Assembly: GCF_900129905.1 (NCBI RefSeq)
Contig: NZ_FQXG01000003.1
Coordinates: forward strand, 1 to 64,000
Length of the DNA: 64,000 bases
Direction of reading: 5' to 3'
Source of the DNA: Ferrimonas marina
GTDB lineage: Bacteria; Pseudomonadota; Gammaproteobacteria; Enterobacterales; Shewanellaceae
Shown piece by piece: positions 56,572 to 64,000 of this stretch (the first letter of the stretch is position 1; the number at the start of each line of letters is the position of its first letter). The notes under the pieces were generated by a model. It worked only from the letters and a program-made list of their open reading frames with translations, was not told where the DNA came from and did not search any database. Both the position numbers and the translations under genes were made by a program.

Positions 56572-58632
56572 TTGAACGCTGACAACCTTGCTGGGGACAT
56601 CAATGCCTCTCTGAACCCAGAACAGAGGACGGCAGCTGAGTGCATCGAGGGTCCAGTGATGCTGGTGGCCGGCGCCGGTACCGGTAAGACCAAAACCCTG
56701 ATCCATCGCTGCGCCACCATGATTAAGTCCGGGATCTCCCCCATAAACATCCTGATGGTTACCTTCACCAATAAGGCCGCGACGGAGATGCGAGAGCGGT
56801 TGCGCGAGATGGTAGGTGACAGCGCCAGCCATATCACCGCCGGGACCTTCCACTCGGTGGTCTACCGGGAAATGCTCTCGCGGTACCCGGATTCCTCCTA
56901 CCTGGCCGAACAAGGCATCGACATGGCCAATGTCGGGATCATGAGCGACGCTGACTCCCGGAAGTTGCTCAAGGAGTCCTTTGAGGAGCTGGGATTGCCG
57001 GCAAAGGCCTATTGCGATGAACACAGCATTGGCCTGTCCGATCTGGACAGTCAGATGGGTTGGGCCCGGTCCCGCGGCTACAGCCTGGCGGAATACCGTT
57101 ATCAGCGCGTCAGTGGTAACGAAGAGGTCAATCCAGACTTCGCTCTGGTGGTGGAGGAGTTGTGGGAGCTTTACTCGCAGAAGTGCCGGGCGGCTGGCGG
57201 GATCGATTTCGATGACGTTCTAGTGGTTTGCGCCCACATGCTAGAGCGTGAGCCGACCATCGCAGACTCACTCGGGCAGCGGTTCCGTTACCTGATGTTG
57301 GACGAATACCAGGACACCAACCCCGTCCAGATGCGGATCATGGACGCCATTGCCCGCCAGCACCGTAACCTCTTCGTTGTAGGCGATGAGAAGCAGTCCA
57401 TCTACGCCTTCCGTGGGTCTGACATCCAGGTGATCATCGGCTTCCTCGGCCGGTATCAGGATGCCCAGATCATCAACATGATCCGGAACTACCGGTCGGC
57501 ACCGCCGGTGATTGAGTGTGCCAATGCCATCGCGGCGGCAATGAACCAGAGGGTCCCGAACTCTGATGGCCAGCTGTTGGCGGAGGCCAAGATAGAACCG
57601 ACACCGGTGTCGTATTACGAGTTCGGCAATGACCTGCGCGAGGCAAGCTTCATTGCAGGGGGTATCGCTAAACGCCTCAAAGCGGGGGTCACGGGCAAAA
57701 ACATCGCCGTGCTGTACCGGTCTAGGCCAATCAAGCAGGAGCTGGAGCGGCAACTGATCGCCCAAGGGATCCCCTACCTGCTTGAGGGAGACACGGCATT
57801 TTTCCAGCGCGCCGAGGTCCGGGACACCGTGGCCCTGCTCCGCTTCGTTTTTCAGCCGTGGGACAACATGGCAGCCTTACGGGTGCTGGGATCAGTATCG
57901 CTCGGTGTCAGTGTCAACAAGGTCAATGCCGGCCTGGGGCAGGACTCGACCGTCTATGAGTTCCTCCAGGCAGAGAGTGACAAGCGGCTGAAGACAACCA
58001 AAGCCGGCATTGCCCCTAGGACAGCTGCGGCTAAGAAGGTCAGGGCCTTCCTGGATGTGGTTGACCGTACCCGGGAGTGCTACGAGCACTTTGATGACGC
58101 GGAAGTGCTCGTTAAATTTGTCGCTGAAATCTGGCGGATCTTCTTCCTGCCCCGTGTGGAGTCAGCAGCCAAGCGTGCCACCGCCAGCCAAGCGCAAGAG
58201 TCAGTTGACCTGCGTAAGCAGAACGTCGGCTTTGTGCTGGAGCAATTTCAGGAAGCCTTGGGCCGCGGTTTGACTGCAGAGCAGGCCATTGAGGATCTGG
58301 TCTTGATGGCGCAGGCCAGCCCGGACATGGACGAAGAGCAGGACGGCAAGGTGCGCCTGATGACCATGCACGCCTCAAAAGGGTTGGAGTACGACTACCT
58401 CTACGTCATGGGTGCCGACAGCGAGTCACTGAGCGCTAAGGAGGCCGAGCACTTCAATGACATCGAGGAAAATCGGCGGTTGTTCTATGTGGCGGTAACC
58501 CGGGCCAAACGCGAGCTCTGCGTTACCTGGAGTTGTCAGCGCCTGCAGCATGGCCAGACGTTATCTACGGAGCAGTCCCCTTTCGTGGCTGAGGTGCTGC
58601 AGCACACCGGTGCCGGAGTGGTTAGGGGGTAG
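56572..58632 (+). CDS. UvrD/Rep-family SF1 DNA helicase
   Basis: 686 aa, close to Rep (673). Walker A AGAGTGKTKTL (33-43), motif Ia TFTNKAATEMRERL (about 63-76), GTFHS (about 88), motif II LDEYQDTNPVQ (about 243-253), VGDEKQSIYAFRGSD (motif III, about 267-281), motif V MTMHASKGLEYDY (about 600-612) and VAVTRAKREL (motif VI, about 642-651). It unwinds DNA 3'-5' in replication restart or repair. TTG start with GGATGG upstream; terminator follows. Confidence 0.95.
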   Translation: MNADNLAGDINASLNPEQRTAAECIEGPVMLVAGAGTGKTKTLIHRCATMIKSGISPINILMVTFTNKAATEMRERLREMVGDSASHITAGTFHSVVYREMLSRYPDSSYLAEQGIDMANVGIMSDADSRKLLKESFEELGLPAKAYCDEHSIGLSDLDSQMGWARSRGYSLAEYRYQRVSGNEEVNPDFALVVEELWELYSQKCRAAGGIDFDDVLVVCAHMLEREPTIADSLGQRFRYLMLDEYQDTNPVQMRIMDAIARQHRNLFVVGDEKQSIYAFRGSDIQVIIGFLGRYQDAQIINMIRNYRSAPPVIECANAIAAAMNQRVPNSDGQLLAEAKIEPTPVSYYEFGNDLREASFIAGGIAKRLKAGVTGKNIAVLYRSRPIKQELERQLIAQGIPYLLEGDTAFFQRAEVRDTVALLRFVFQPWDNMAALRVLGSVSLGVSVNKVNAGLGQDSTVYEFLQAESDKRLKTTKAGIAPRTAAAKKVRAFLDVVDRTRECYEHFDDAEVLVKFVAEIWRIFFLPRVESAAKRATASQAQESVDLRKQNVGFVLEQFQEALGRGLTAEQAIEDLVLMAQASPDMDEEQDGKVRLMTMHASKGLEYDYLYVMGADSESLSAKEAEHFNDIEENRRLFYVAVTRAKRELCVTWSCQRLQHGQTLSTEQSPFVAEVLQHTGAGVVRG

Positions 58633-58638
58633 CTAAAA

Positions 58639-58656
58639 GCCACCCCTCGGGGTGGC
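58639..58656. terminator. Terminator between convergent genes
   Basis: GCCACCCC-TC-GGGGTGGC, 8-bp perfect stem, with AAAA before and ATTCT after. Confidence 0.8.
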
Positions 58657-58674
58657 ATTCTGTGTTGGGCCTCG

Positions 58675-60183
58675 TTACTTGCGCCCAGTTAGACTAGATA
58701 TAGCCGCATTGATGGCATTTACGATCGCAGCAATGCTCTCCTTCAGCTTTTCTAGTTTCCCTTTGTCGTCGGCGCCAAGTTCAGAGCCTTTCTTCGAGGA
58801 CAGTTCCGTTGCACCTTTGCTCAATACTTCGCGCTTGGAGTCCAATCCGGGGACCGGGGATCCGTGGTCTGCTGAGGTAAGAACCTCCATGCCATTGATT
58901 ACGTCAGAAACCCCCTTCATATCTGGCTCAGCACTTTGCGCTTGCTCGCTGAGATACTTGCCCGATTGCTCATACAAGTCGCTCATGATCTTCCGTGCTT
59001 CTTTGGCATCTAGGTTATCGAATCCTGCTTCACGTAACCCCTCTGACATGCTCTTGCCGGCAGTTTCGTTATCATGGGCCAGGTCAACAAAGAGTTTAGC
59101 GAGATCTGGGTTATTCCGGAGCAGTGCCATGGTCTCGGCAATGTTGCCACTGTTGAGAAGGTCCCTGACCTGGGTAGCTTTTCCACCGAGAAGGGCAAAG
59201 TGCTTGATCTGCTTTGCCGCAACTTCTTGGGCTTTCTTCGCTTTGTCTGCTGCCTGCTTGTCGCGATGTGCTTTGAACTTATTGCCTACGCCCTTTGCAC
59301 CAGAAAGAATGGCGGCCGATAAGGGGTCTAATGCGACGCCTCTTTGTTGTTTCTTTTTCTTCTCTTCTTCGGTCTCACGCTTGCCGCGGCCGTGTTCATC
59401 GGCTTCATTAGCCTGCTTAACTTCGTCTCGGGTGAGTTTCCCGGGCTTAATGCCTGCCTTCTCAAGAGCGGACTTGAGGCCATCCGAGAGATCCGGGATG
59501 TTGCCATCATTATCGCGACTATCGACTGCGTAGATCAGGGGGGAAATGGTGGGCGTGTTGTCGTGAAGACCATCATATAGGCTATCGATGGCCTCGTTCA
59601 TCAGGTTTGATGGGTCTGACTTGAGCTCCGGAAGGGCCTTAACTTGCTCCTCTGATAGTGCCTTATCAAGACCAAAGACTTCTTTGAATACTTGCTCAAT
59701 GGCCCCGCGCTTTAGAGAGCCGTTAGAGCCGTTGATCTCATCCAGCTTGTTTAAGACCGTCGCCAATGGCTGGTCAGCTTCGATTTTGAGCAGACCCATA
59801 AGTCCATTAACACTGTACTCAGTGTCGGGCTTTCCTCGAAGGCAAGCCATAAGATCGCTTGCCTTCAGGTACATGGAATGCGTGGGATTACTGCCTTCGC
59901 GGGTTTCTTCGCCGTTTGCGAATTTGCCCGATTTAGCCTGATCCTGTGCTGAAGGCGTTGCCGGGGTCTCAGGTGACCGCTGGGTTTCAGTTTGAGGGAT
60001 GGATTCGGGGTCAGGAGCATGGACTGAGCTTTCTGCTTGAACAGCCTGCTCGGTCTGAATGTTGGACTCAGGATCAACTGCAGATGCTTCTGTGTCCATA
60101 GCCTGGAGGGCTTCTAGCGGAATGGATTCCAATGCCCGCTCGGGAACCTGCTCGTTATTGCCATTAAATTCAGTATCTGACAT
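58675..60183 (-). CDS. Large hydrophilic protein of unknown function
   Basis: 502 aa. Residues 1-100 are low-complexity acidic/Gln/Pro-rich (disordered), the middle is globular, a highly charged KRETEEEKKKKQQRG run lies near 270, and the C-terminus is helical (LEKLKESIAAIVNAINAAIS). No signal peptide or span. AGGA is eight bases before the ATG. Last in a four-gene minus-strand unit next to dotM. Could be a transfer accessory or a secreted substrate; nothing in the sequence decides. Confidence 0.65.
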   Translation of the reverse strand: MSDTEFNGNNEQVPERALESIPLEALQAMDTEASAVDPESNIQTEQAVQAESSVHAPDPESIPQTETQRSPETPATPSAQDQAKSGKFANGEETREGSNPTHSMYLKASDLMACLRGKPDTEYSVNGLMGLLKIEADQPLATVLNKLDEINGSNGSLKRGAIEQVFKEVFGLDKALSEEQVKALPELKSDPSNLMNEAIDSLYDGLHDNTPTISPLIYAVDSRDNDGNIPDLSDGLKSALEKAGIKPGKLTRDEVKQANEADEHGRGKRETEEEKKKKQQRGVALDPLSAAILSGAKGVGNKFKAHRDKQAADKAKKAQEVAAKQIKHFALLGGKATQVRDLLNSGNIAETMALLRNNPDLAKLFVDLAHDNETAGKSMSEGLREAGFDNLDAKEARKIMSDLYEQSGKYLSEQAQSAEPDMKGVSDVINGMEVLTSADHGSPVPGLDSKREVLSKGATELSSKKGSELGADDKGKLEKLKESIAAIVNAINAAISSLTGRK

Positions 60184-60197
60184 TTACTAGTTCCTAC

Positions 60198-61220
60198 TTA
60201 GTCAGTAAGCAACAGGATTTGCTGGGCCAACAGAAACTCCAAGCTTGCCAGAGTCTCAACCCTCTTAAGATTATTATACGCCGCCACTCCTACCTGCTGG
60301 ACTCTTTGCCGTTCCACCGCGTGGATAGACGGGTTTGTGCCGACCATCTCTCGCTTCTCTGCGTTCCACATGTAGTCGGACATCAGATTGCGCTGATCTA
60401 GGGCAGAGGGCAAACCGCCGAACATGGTCCGGTCATTGACCTTGCCGACCAGGGATTGTCGTAAGCTGGCGGCCCGGAGTTCACCACGCAGTGCCATTGC
60501 CCGTTGTTCCGGGGTCATGGTGGGAGAACTGTTCACCGGGCTCTCGCCGACGATGGCCAGTGCTACGTCCATGCCGAACACAGCCTCGTCTTCGCTATAG
60601 CCTTCATGGCTGACCAGGTGAGTGGCAAGTCCAGTTAACTGTGTCATAGGGACAGCCGGGCCTGAATCGGACACTTCAGGGCCATTGATTGTGTGGTTGC
60701 GGTCGATGCGCTCTACCACCGCTGCAATCCGCTCCTGCTGGTTGGCAGTGGCTTGCTGGTGCGAGAAGTTGTCGGGATCGCGCAACTGCTCCATCCGGTC
60801 CTTCAAGCTCTCTTCGGGTCGCTGCTGCTGCTCCTTTGACTGATCGCTCATGGTGTCGCAGGGGTCCTGGGATCCAACGGAGGCTACGGCCAGTGCGTCA
60901 CAGGTTGAAGGATCTGGCTGGCTCATGCTGAGCTGATCCAAGTTTTGGAGTTCCTGTTCGCGTTGGCCCTCACGGGCGATTAAGTTTGCAGCAGCAGCGT
61001 AGTTCGCATCGACTTCGGTCTGAAGGTTGGCGGTGAACTGGGCAACCTGCTTGCGGATCTGCTCCTCAAGCTTTTTGTGGATCTGCTCAGCCAGCTTGTT
61101 CTCCTCCTTCTTGACGATCGTATCTTCCGGCTTGATGGTGGGAAGCCCCGTCGCGAAGGCACTGGAACAGAGGGCTAAAGCCACCGCCGTTGTCAGGGTG
61201 GTAATCAGGCTCTTTTTCAT
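60198..61220 (-). CDS. Periplasmic helical protein next to dotM
   Basis: 340 aa. A clear signal peptide (MKKSLITTLTTAVALALCSS..., cleavage near AFA) and a long helical first part (about 35-95, KLAEQIHKKLEEQIRKQVAQ), then a polar middle with two cysteines (CDALAV and DPCDTM) and a helical C-terminus. The layout recalls periplasmic assembly proteins of conjugation systems but no family is recognised. Its ATG overlaps the previous gene's stop by 4 bp. Confidence 0.65.
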   Translation of the reverse strand: MKKSLITTLTTAVALALCSSAFATGLPTIKPEDTIVKKEENKLAEQIHKKLEEQIRKQVAQFTANLQTEVDANYAAAANLIAREGQREQELQNLDQLSMSQPDPSTCDALAVASVGSQDPCDTMSDQSKEQQQRPEESLKDRMEQLRDPDNFSHQQATANQQERIAAVVERIDRNHTINGPEVSDSGPAVPMTQLTGLATHLVSHEGYSEDEAVFGMDVALAIVGESPVNSSPTMTPEQRAMALRGELRAASLRQSLVGKVNDRTMFGGLPSALDQRNLMSDYMWNAEKREMVGTNPSIHAVERQRVQQVGVAAYNNLKRVETLASLEFLLAQQILLLTD

Positions 61221-61999
61221 AGTCGGTCCGTGTTGTATCGGCGTTCCAGGTCGACCACCATGGTGGCGAGTTGAACGCAGTAATCCAGGCGCATCTCCAT
61301 CTCGTCGATGAGGTCCGCTTCATGGCTGGCGCCGTCGTCGTTTTGTTTAATCAGGGTCAGCGCCAAGGCGCCGACCGCAGGGATAAGTTGTGGGATCACT
61401 TCCTTATGGCCATGGCTATTGGCGAAGTGGCCACGGATCAGCAGTTGAAGGCCACGCACAATAAGATCGGTGAACAGGCTTAAGGTCCGTACGTCCTGCT
61501 TCAGGCCGGCGTTGGCAAGGATTGGTAGCAAGGATGCAGTTACGCTCAACTCGTTAAACGGGCCTGAATCAGTGATGTGCTGGAGTTCCCGAAATGGCCC
61601 GGCATCGCCTTGCTCGTAATAGTCCTTGATTTGCTGGCAGGCAACCATCAGCGCGCGTTCGAACATTGGTAAATCGTCAGTGATGCCGGCGGTGTGAAGC
61701 GATGCAACCGTTGAGGCCAGGGCGTGACTGAGGCCGGGCGTAGAGCTTGGGGCCCTATCCAACGTCAGGCAGTGGGCCACCACCTGGCAGCCATCGGCGT
61801 AATGCTGGAAGATGCGACCAATGCCCTGATCATTAATTTCAGCTGGTCTAAGGGCGCTGATCAGGGGGTAGACTTCACGCAGAGCAAACAGGCACTGTTG
61901 CTCGTTGGTAGTCTGGATCCCCCGCTCTTCGACCTCAGGGTCGAGTTCTTCTTCCGGCAGATCCATATCGTCATCAAAGATGAGCTCAATCTCACTCAT
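61217..61999 (-). CDS. Unrecognised 260-aa helical protein
   Basis: Soluble. Strongly acidic N-terminus (ELIFDDDMDLPEEELDPEVEE) and a helical body (LFALREVYPLISAL, RTLSLFTDLIVRGLQLLI). Overlaps both neighbours by 4 bp, so translation of the block is coupled. Function unknown. Confidence 0.65.
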   Translation of the reverse strand: MSEIELIFDDDMDLPEEELDPEVEERGIQTTNEQQCLFALREVYPLISALRPAEINDQGIGRIFQHYADGCQVVAHCLTLDRAPSSTPGLSHALASTVASLHTAGITDDLPMFERALMVACQQIKDYYEQGDAGPFRELQHITDSGPFNELSVTASLLPILANAGLKQDVRTLSLFTDLIVRGLQLLIRGHFANSHGHKEVIPQLIPAVGALALTLIKQNDDGASHEADLIDEMEMRLDYCVQLATMVVDLERRYNTDRL

Positions 62000-62550
62000 T
62001 GTGCGGCTCCGGCGTTTTCTGTCATAGGCTGGGGCTCCTGAAGCTGGGCTTCTGGCCCCGTAACCTGCCTAGTCCAGGTATCGAAGAAGTGGGTCAGCAG
62101 GGTTGCCTGTTCAAGCAGATCAATATCTGTGTGGTGCTGGCTGGGATACTCCAGGTATTCCATCTCAGGTTCGCGCTTTAGGTAGGCCTTACCGTCCAGA
62201 ATCATCACCGACTCAAGCAGTGCGCTTTCGCAGATCAGGGCTACCAGCGTGTTGTTGCAATCTACGGTTTCCCGTTCGTGATCCCTAGCAGCGAGGTGTT
62301 CTACTGCAGTAGGGTCGCATTCGTACCGCGCTTCCCAGACGGGTTTGCCAAAGAGCCCAATAGCAATCTTGTCTGCTGCGAACATCAAATGGGGCAGCCA
62401 GCCCTGGTCATAATTGAGGGCGCTGACGGTCGTCGGGGACTTCCAACCACCCACCAGTAGTTGCGAATAGGGTTGGCTGTCGTGGGTGTGGCGCAATAGG
62501 GATTGGCCAAACACAGCGACCGCATCGCTGATTGTTCTGCGTTCTGTCAC
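61996..62550 (-). CDS. Unrecognised 184-aa protein
   Basis: Soluble mixed protein (LMFAADKIAIGLFGKPVWEA, NNTLVALICESALLESVMIL). The GTG at 62550 has AAGG eight bases upstream and directly follows a CATAATTATAAGG box; longer versions would run through that box. First gene of the four-gene block. Function unknown. Confidence 0.6.
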   Translation of the reverse strand: MTERRTISDAVAVFGQSLLRHTHDSQPYSQLLVGGWKSPTTVSALNYDQGWLPHLMFAADKIAIGLFGKPVWEARYECDPTAVEHLAARDHERETVDCNNTLVALICESALLESVMILDGKAYLKREPEMEYLEYPSQHHTDIDLLEQATLLTHFFDTWTRQVTGPEAQLQEPQPMTENAGAAQ

Positions 62551-62561
62551 TTCAAAAACCT

Positions 62562-62571
62562 TATAATTATG
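62562..62571. promoter_or_regulatory. A+T box between divergent genes
   Basis: TATAATTATG on the plus strand and CATAATTATA on the minus strand; can serve the minus-strand block and the plus-strand gene before dotM. Confidence 0.5.
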
Positions 62572-62640
62572 CGAGGTACCGGCTGCCCTTCTAATCAGTA
62601 TAAGGGGCCAAACTGCCAAAGTGCGGGAGTTGAGACTGTT

Positions 62641-63129
62641 TTGAATGGCACAGAGTTAGACGAACCGCTTGGGTTCGCCAAAAGAAACCCAGATCTGTTC
62701 GATAACCGGCCCAGTCATGGGCTAAAGGCGACCTTGCTGGCAAGCCAGGCCCTGTCTGAATCACTGGGTCAATACAGTCATTACAAGGATGGGTCGGGTG
62801 AGCCCGTGTCCTTTGTTCTGGCGTTCCCGGTGCATCTGGAGTCGCTGTTGCAGTACCCAAGGTGGGTGGCCGCTCAAGTGGATAGTGCCAGGAACATGCT
62901 GTACCTGATCGCAGAGGTAACGATGGACGGTGAGACTGTGCGCTGCGCCATTCAGTTCCGTCTGCGGCCCAAGCGTATCGCATTGATCAAGCGCTTTGGC
63001 GCCATTGAGTTAGCGCAGCTTGATGCCTTTCTTGAGGGTGGCAAGACGGTTCTGACAATCGAAGTGAGCGAATTCTCAACAATGGATTGGGAGAAGCGGG
63101 CCGAAAAGAGGGAGACCGTGAGATGGTAG
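62641..63129 (+). CDS. Unrecognised 162-aa protein upstream of dotM
   Basis: Soluble alpha/beta protein (LTIEVSEFSTMDWEKRAEKR at the C-terminus, AVTMDGETVRCAIQFRLRPK-like strand pairs in the middle). I choose the TTG with GGGAG 11 bases upstream, because the frame before it passes through two -10-like boxes (62562 and 62599). Short gap to dotM suggests one operon. Confidence 0.55.
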   Translation: MNGTELDEPLGFAKRNPDLFDNRPSHGLKATLLASQALSESLGQYSHYKDGSGEPVSFVLAFPVHLESLLQYPRWVAAQVDSARNMLYLIAEVTMDGETVRCAIQFRLRPKRIALIKRFGAIELAQLDAFLEGGKTVLTIEVSEFSTMDWEKRAEKRETVRW

Positions 63130-63206
63130 TCAGCAAGGTATTAATTTATTCGCCGTTAGGTGGCGACGTTCTAACGAGTATAAATATGAAGGCTAGCCAA
63201 GCATGA
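63123..63206 (+). CDS. Possible 27-aa linking frame before dotM
   Basis: ATG overlapping the previous stop and TGA overlapping the dotM ATG would encode MVVSKVLIYSPLGGDVLTSI and seven more residues. It may only couple translation. Its sequence also contains a GGTATTAATTTA promoter box. Weak call. Confidence 0.25.
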   Translation: MVVSKVLIYSPLGGDVLTSINMKASQA

Positions 63207-64000
63207 GTGAGCAGAAATCAGACAGCGGGTACATCATCATCGCCGTCGCAGTGATCGCGGCCGTGCATGTGTTGGTTAGCTACACCGATGTTTTAGCGTT
63301 CGTGTGGCGATGGGTGCGTATTGCTGAGTTGGCACCATTCCAGGTGCTGCCAATGCTGCACACCGGTGATGACTGGTTTGGGAGGGAATTCCAGACCTTG
63401 AAGACAGCATTCGAGTTCCTACTCGAAGCTACTCCCGATCAGTTAGACGCCAAAACCCGGGAAATCATCGACCGCCATGTCGCTAAGTACCTCTACTTGA
63501 CCTTCGGACTGCTGTTTCTCGGCATCGGGGTGCGCAGATTCCAGCGCGAGAAGCGCAACGTCAAAATTCACAACATGAGTTCCCTGCTTGCCCAGAACGC
63601 CGCAATCTATCCTTCCCTGCAGCCCTATCTCGATACAGATCCGGCCAAGGTAGATATTCAGTTTATGCGAGGTGATAAGTCTTCCGAGGCGTCGGCAGCC
63701 AGTCTGGACCCTGGAGAGTTGGCTCTAATGGCTCCTCCATTGGGGCTTGAGGAGCGTGCCAAGAGGGACACGAGCTTGAACCGGGCAATATGGGACGGTG
63801 CAGATGGCTTTGATGAGGATCTGGCCAGGGAATGCTTGATTGAACAGCTAGGCCGCCGCTTCACTGGGATACAGCATCTTGAAGAGCATGAGGCGGAGTT
63901 GTACAAGAACTTGGTCTCGAATATAAATCCCACGTCAGAGGCGATAAGGTCAACCGTTGTCGAGTTTTCCCAGCACATCATGGGTGAAGCCAAGCGGCGT
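63203..64000 (+). CDS. DotM/TrbA-family conjugation protein, 5' part
   Basis: Open to the end of the window (266 aa seen of roughly 380-400 expected). Two spans as in DotM/IcmP and R64 TrbA: about 10-30 (IIIAVAVIAAVHVLVSYTDV) and about 93-108 (YLYLTFGLLFLGIGVRRF). After the second span comes the soluble domain with IHNMSSLLAQNAAIYPSLQP (about 120-139), a hallmark of the family. DotM works with DotL in the coupling complex that selects substrates. AAGG is 10 bases before the ATG. Confidence 0.85.
   Translation, partial: MSEQKSDSGYIIIAVAVIAAVHVLVSYTDVLAFVWRWVRIAELAPFQVLPMLHTGDDWFGREFQTLKTAFEFLLEATPDQLDAKTREIIDRHVAKYLYLTFGLLFLGIGVRRFQREKRNVKIHNMSSLLAQNAAIYPSLQPYLDTDPAKVDIQFMRGDKSSEASAASLDPGELALMAPPLGLEERAKRDTSLNRAIWDGADGFDEDLARECLIEQLGRRFTGIQHLEEHEAELYKNLVSNINPTSEAIRSTVVEFSQHIMGEAKRR

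Overview
The window looks like part of a large conjugative element (plasmid or ICE) of a gammaproteobacterium. Reasons: mid-50s GC by eye over most of its length, a gammaproteobacterial-type tmRNA, a Tus-like terminator protein, a Cas6f, a TraF-type outer-membrane protein, and several I-type (Dot/Icm-like) type IV secretion parts: DotA/TraY, a partial DotM/TrbA at the right end, a tentative IcmV/TraX, and a TraD/DotL-class ATPase. I see no rRNA, ordinary tRNA, transposase, integrase, replication initiator or partition gene, so plasmid versus integrated element cannot be decided. Nothing here is a database result; all family calls are from motif reading.

Layout. 1-5.5 kb: an A+T-richer islet with an alpha/beta-hydrolase, a secreted protein and two operons of unrecognised proteins. 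5.5-12.2 kb: outer-membrane barrel, zinc-ribbon protein, SAM methyltransferase, secreted subtilisin-type protease with a partner lipoprotein. 12.4-19.3 kb: nucleotide and DNA metabolism (thymidine kinase, SLOG/DprA-like protein, Toprim primase, dUTPase) with a complete tmRNA gene in the middle. 19.3-29.5 kb: DotA, Dam-type methylase, TraF-like barrel, Tus homologue, single-domain response regulator, IcmV-like protein, cold-shock-domain protein. 29.5-30.2 kb: non-coding stretch with nested inverted repeats. 31.0-37.1 kb: five overlapping genes forming an unusual CRISPR-associated operon. 37.1-46 kb: coupling-type ATPase, small proteins, HU/IHF, Nudix hydrolase, barrel, L,D-transpeptidase, YdjM-like membrane protein. 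46-53.9 kb: DsbA-like protein, MscS channel, small membrane proteins, second HU/IHF, M23 endopeptidase, FlgM-like protein. 53.9-58.6 kb: divergent topoisomerase III-like and UvrD/Rep-like genes. 58.7-64 kb: four unrecognised overlapping genes, then the start of DotM.

The most interesting item is the cas operon: Cas6f, an HD-helicase Cas3 that lacks the Cas2 fusion and has Gly where the HD dyad His should be, a Cas7-like protein, a protein in the Cas5 position, and a last gene that reads as a degenerate sirtuin (GLHQ and four zinc cysteines kept, catalytic His replaced by Phe, N-terminal NAD motif gone). There is no cas1, cas2, cas8 or visible repeat array. Close behind are the element-borne tmRNA with an unusual tag (AANDDLYVAVA) and the element-borne Tus.

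Many transcription starts share an A+T box close to TATAATTAAT, often with no good -35 hexamer, suggesting an element-wide promoter class. Genes run in short overlapping operons on both strands with hairpin terminators between convergent units.
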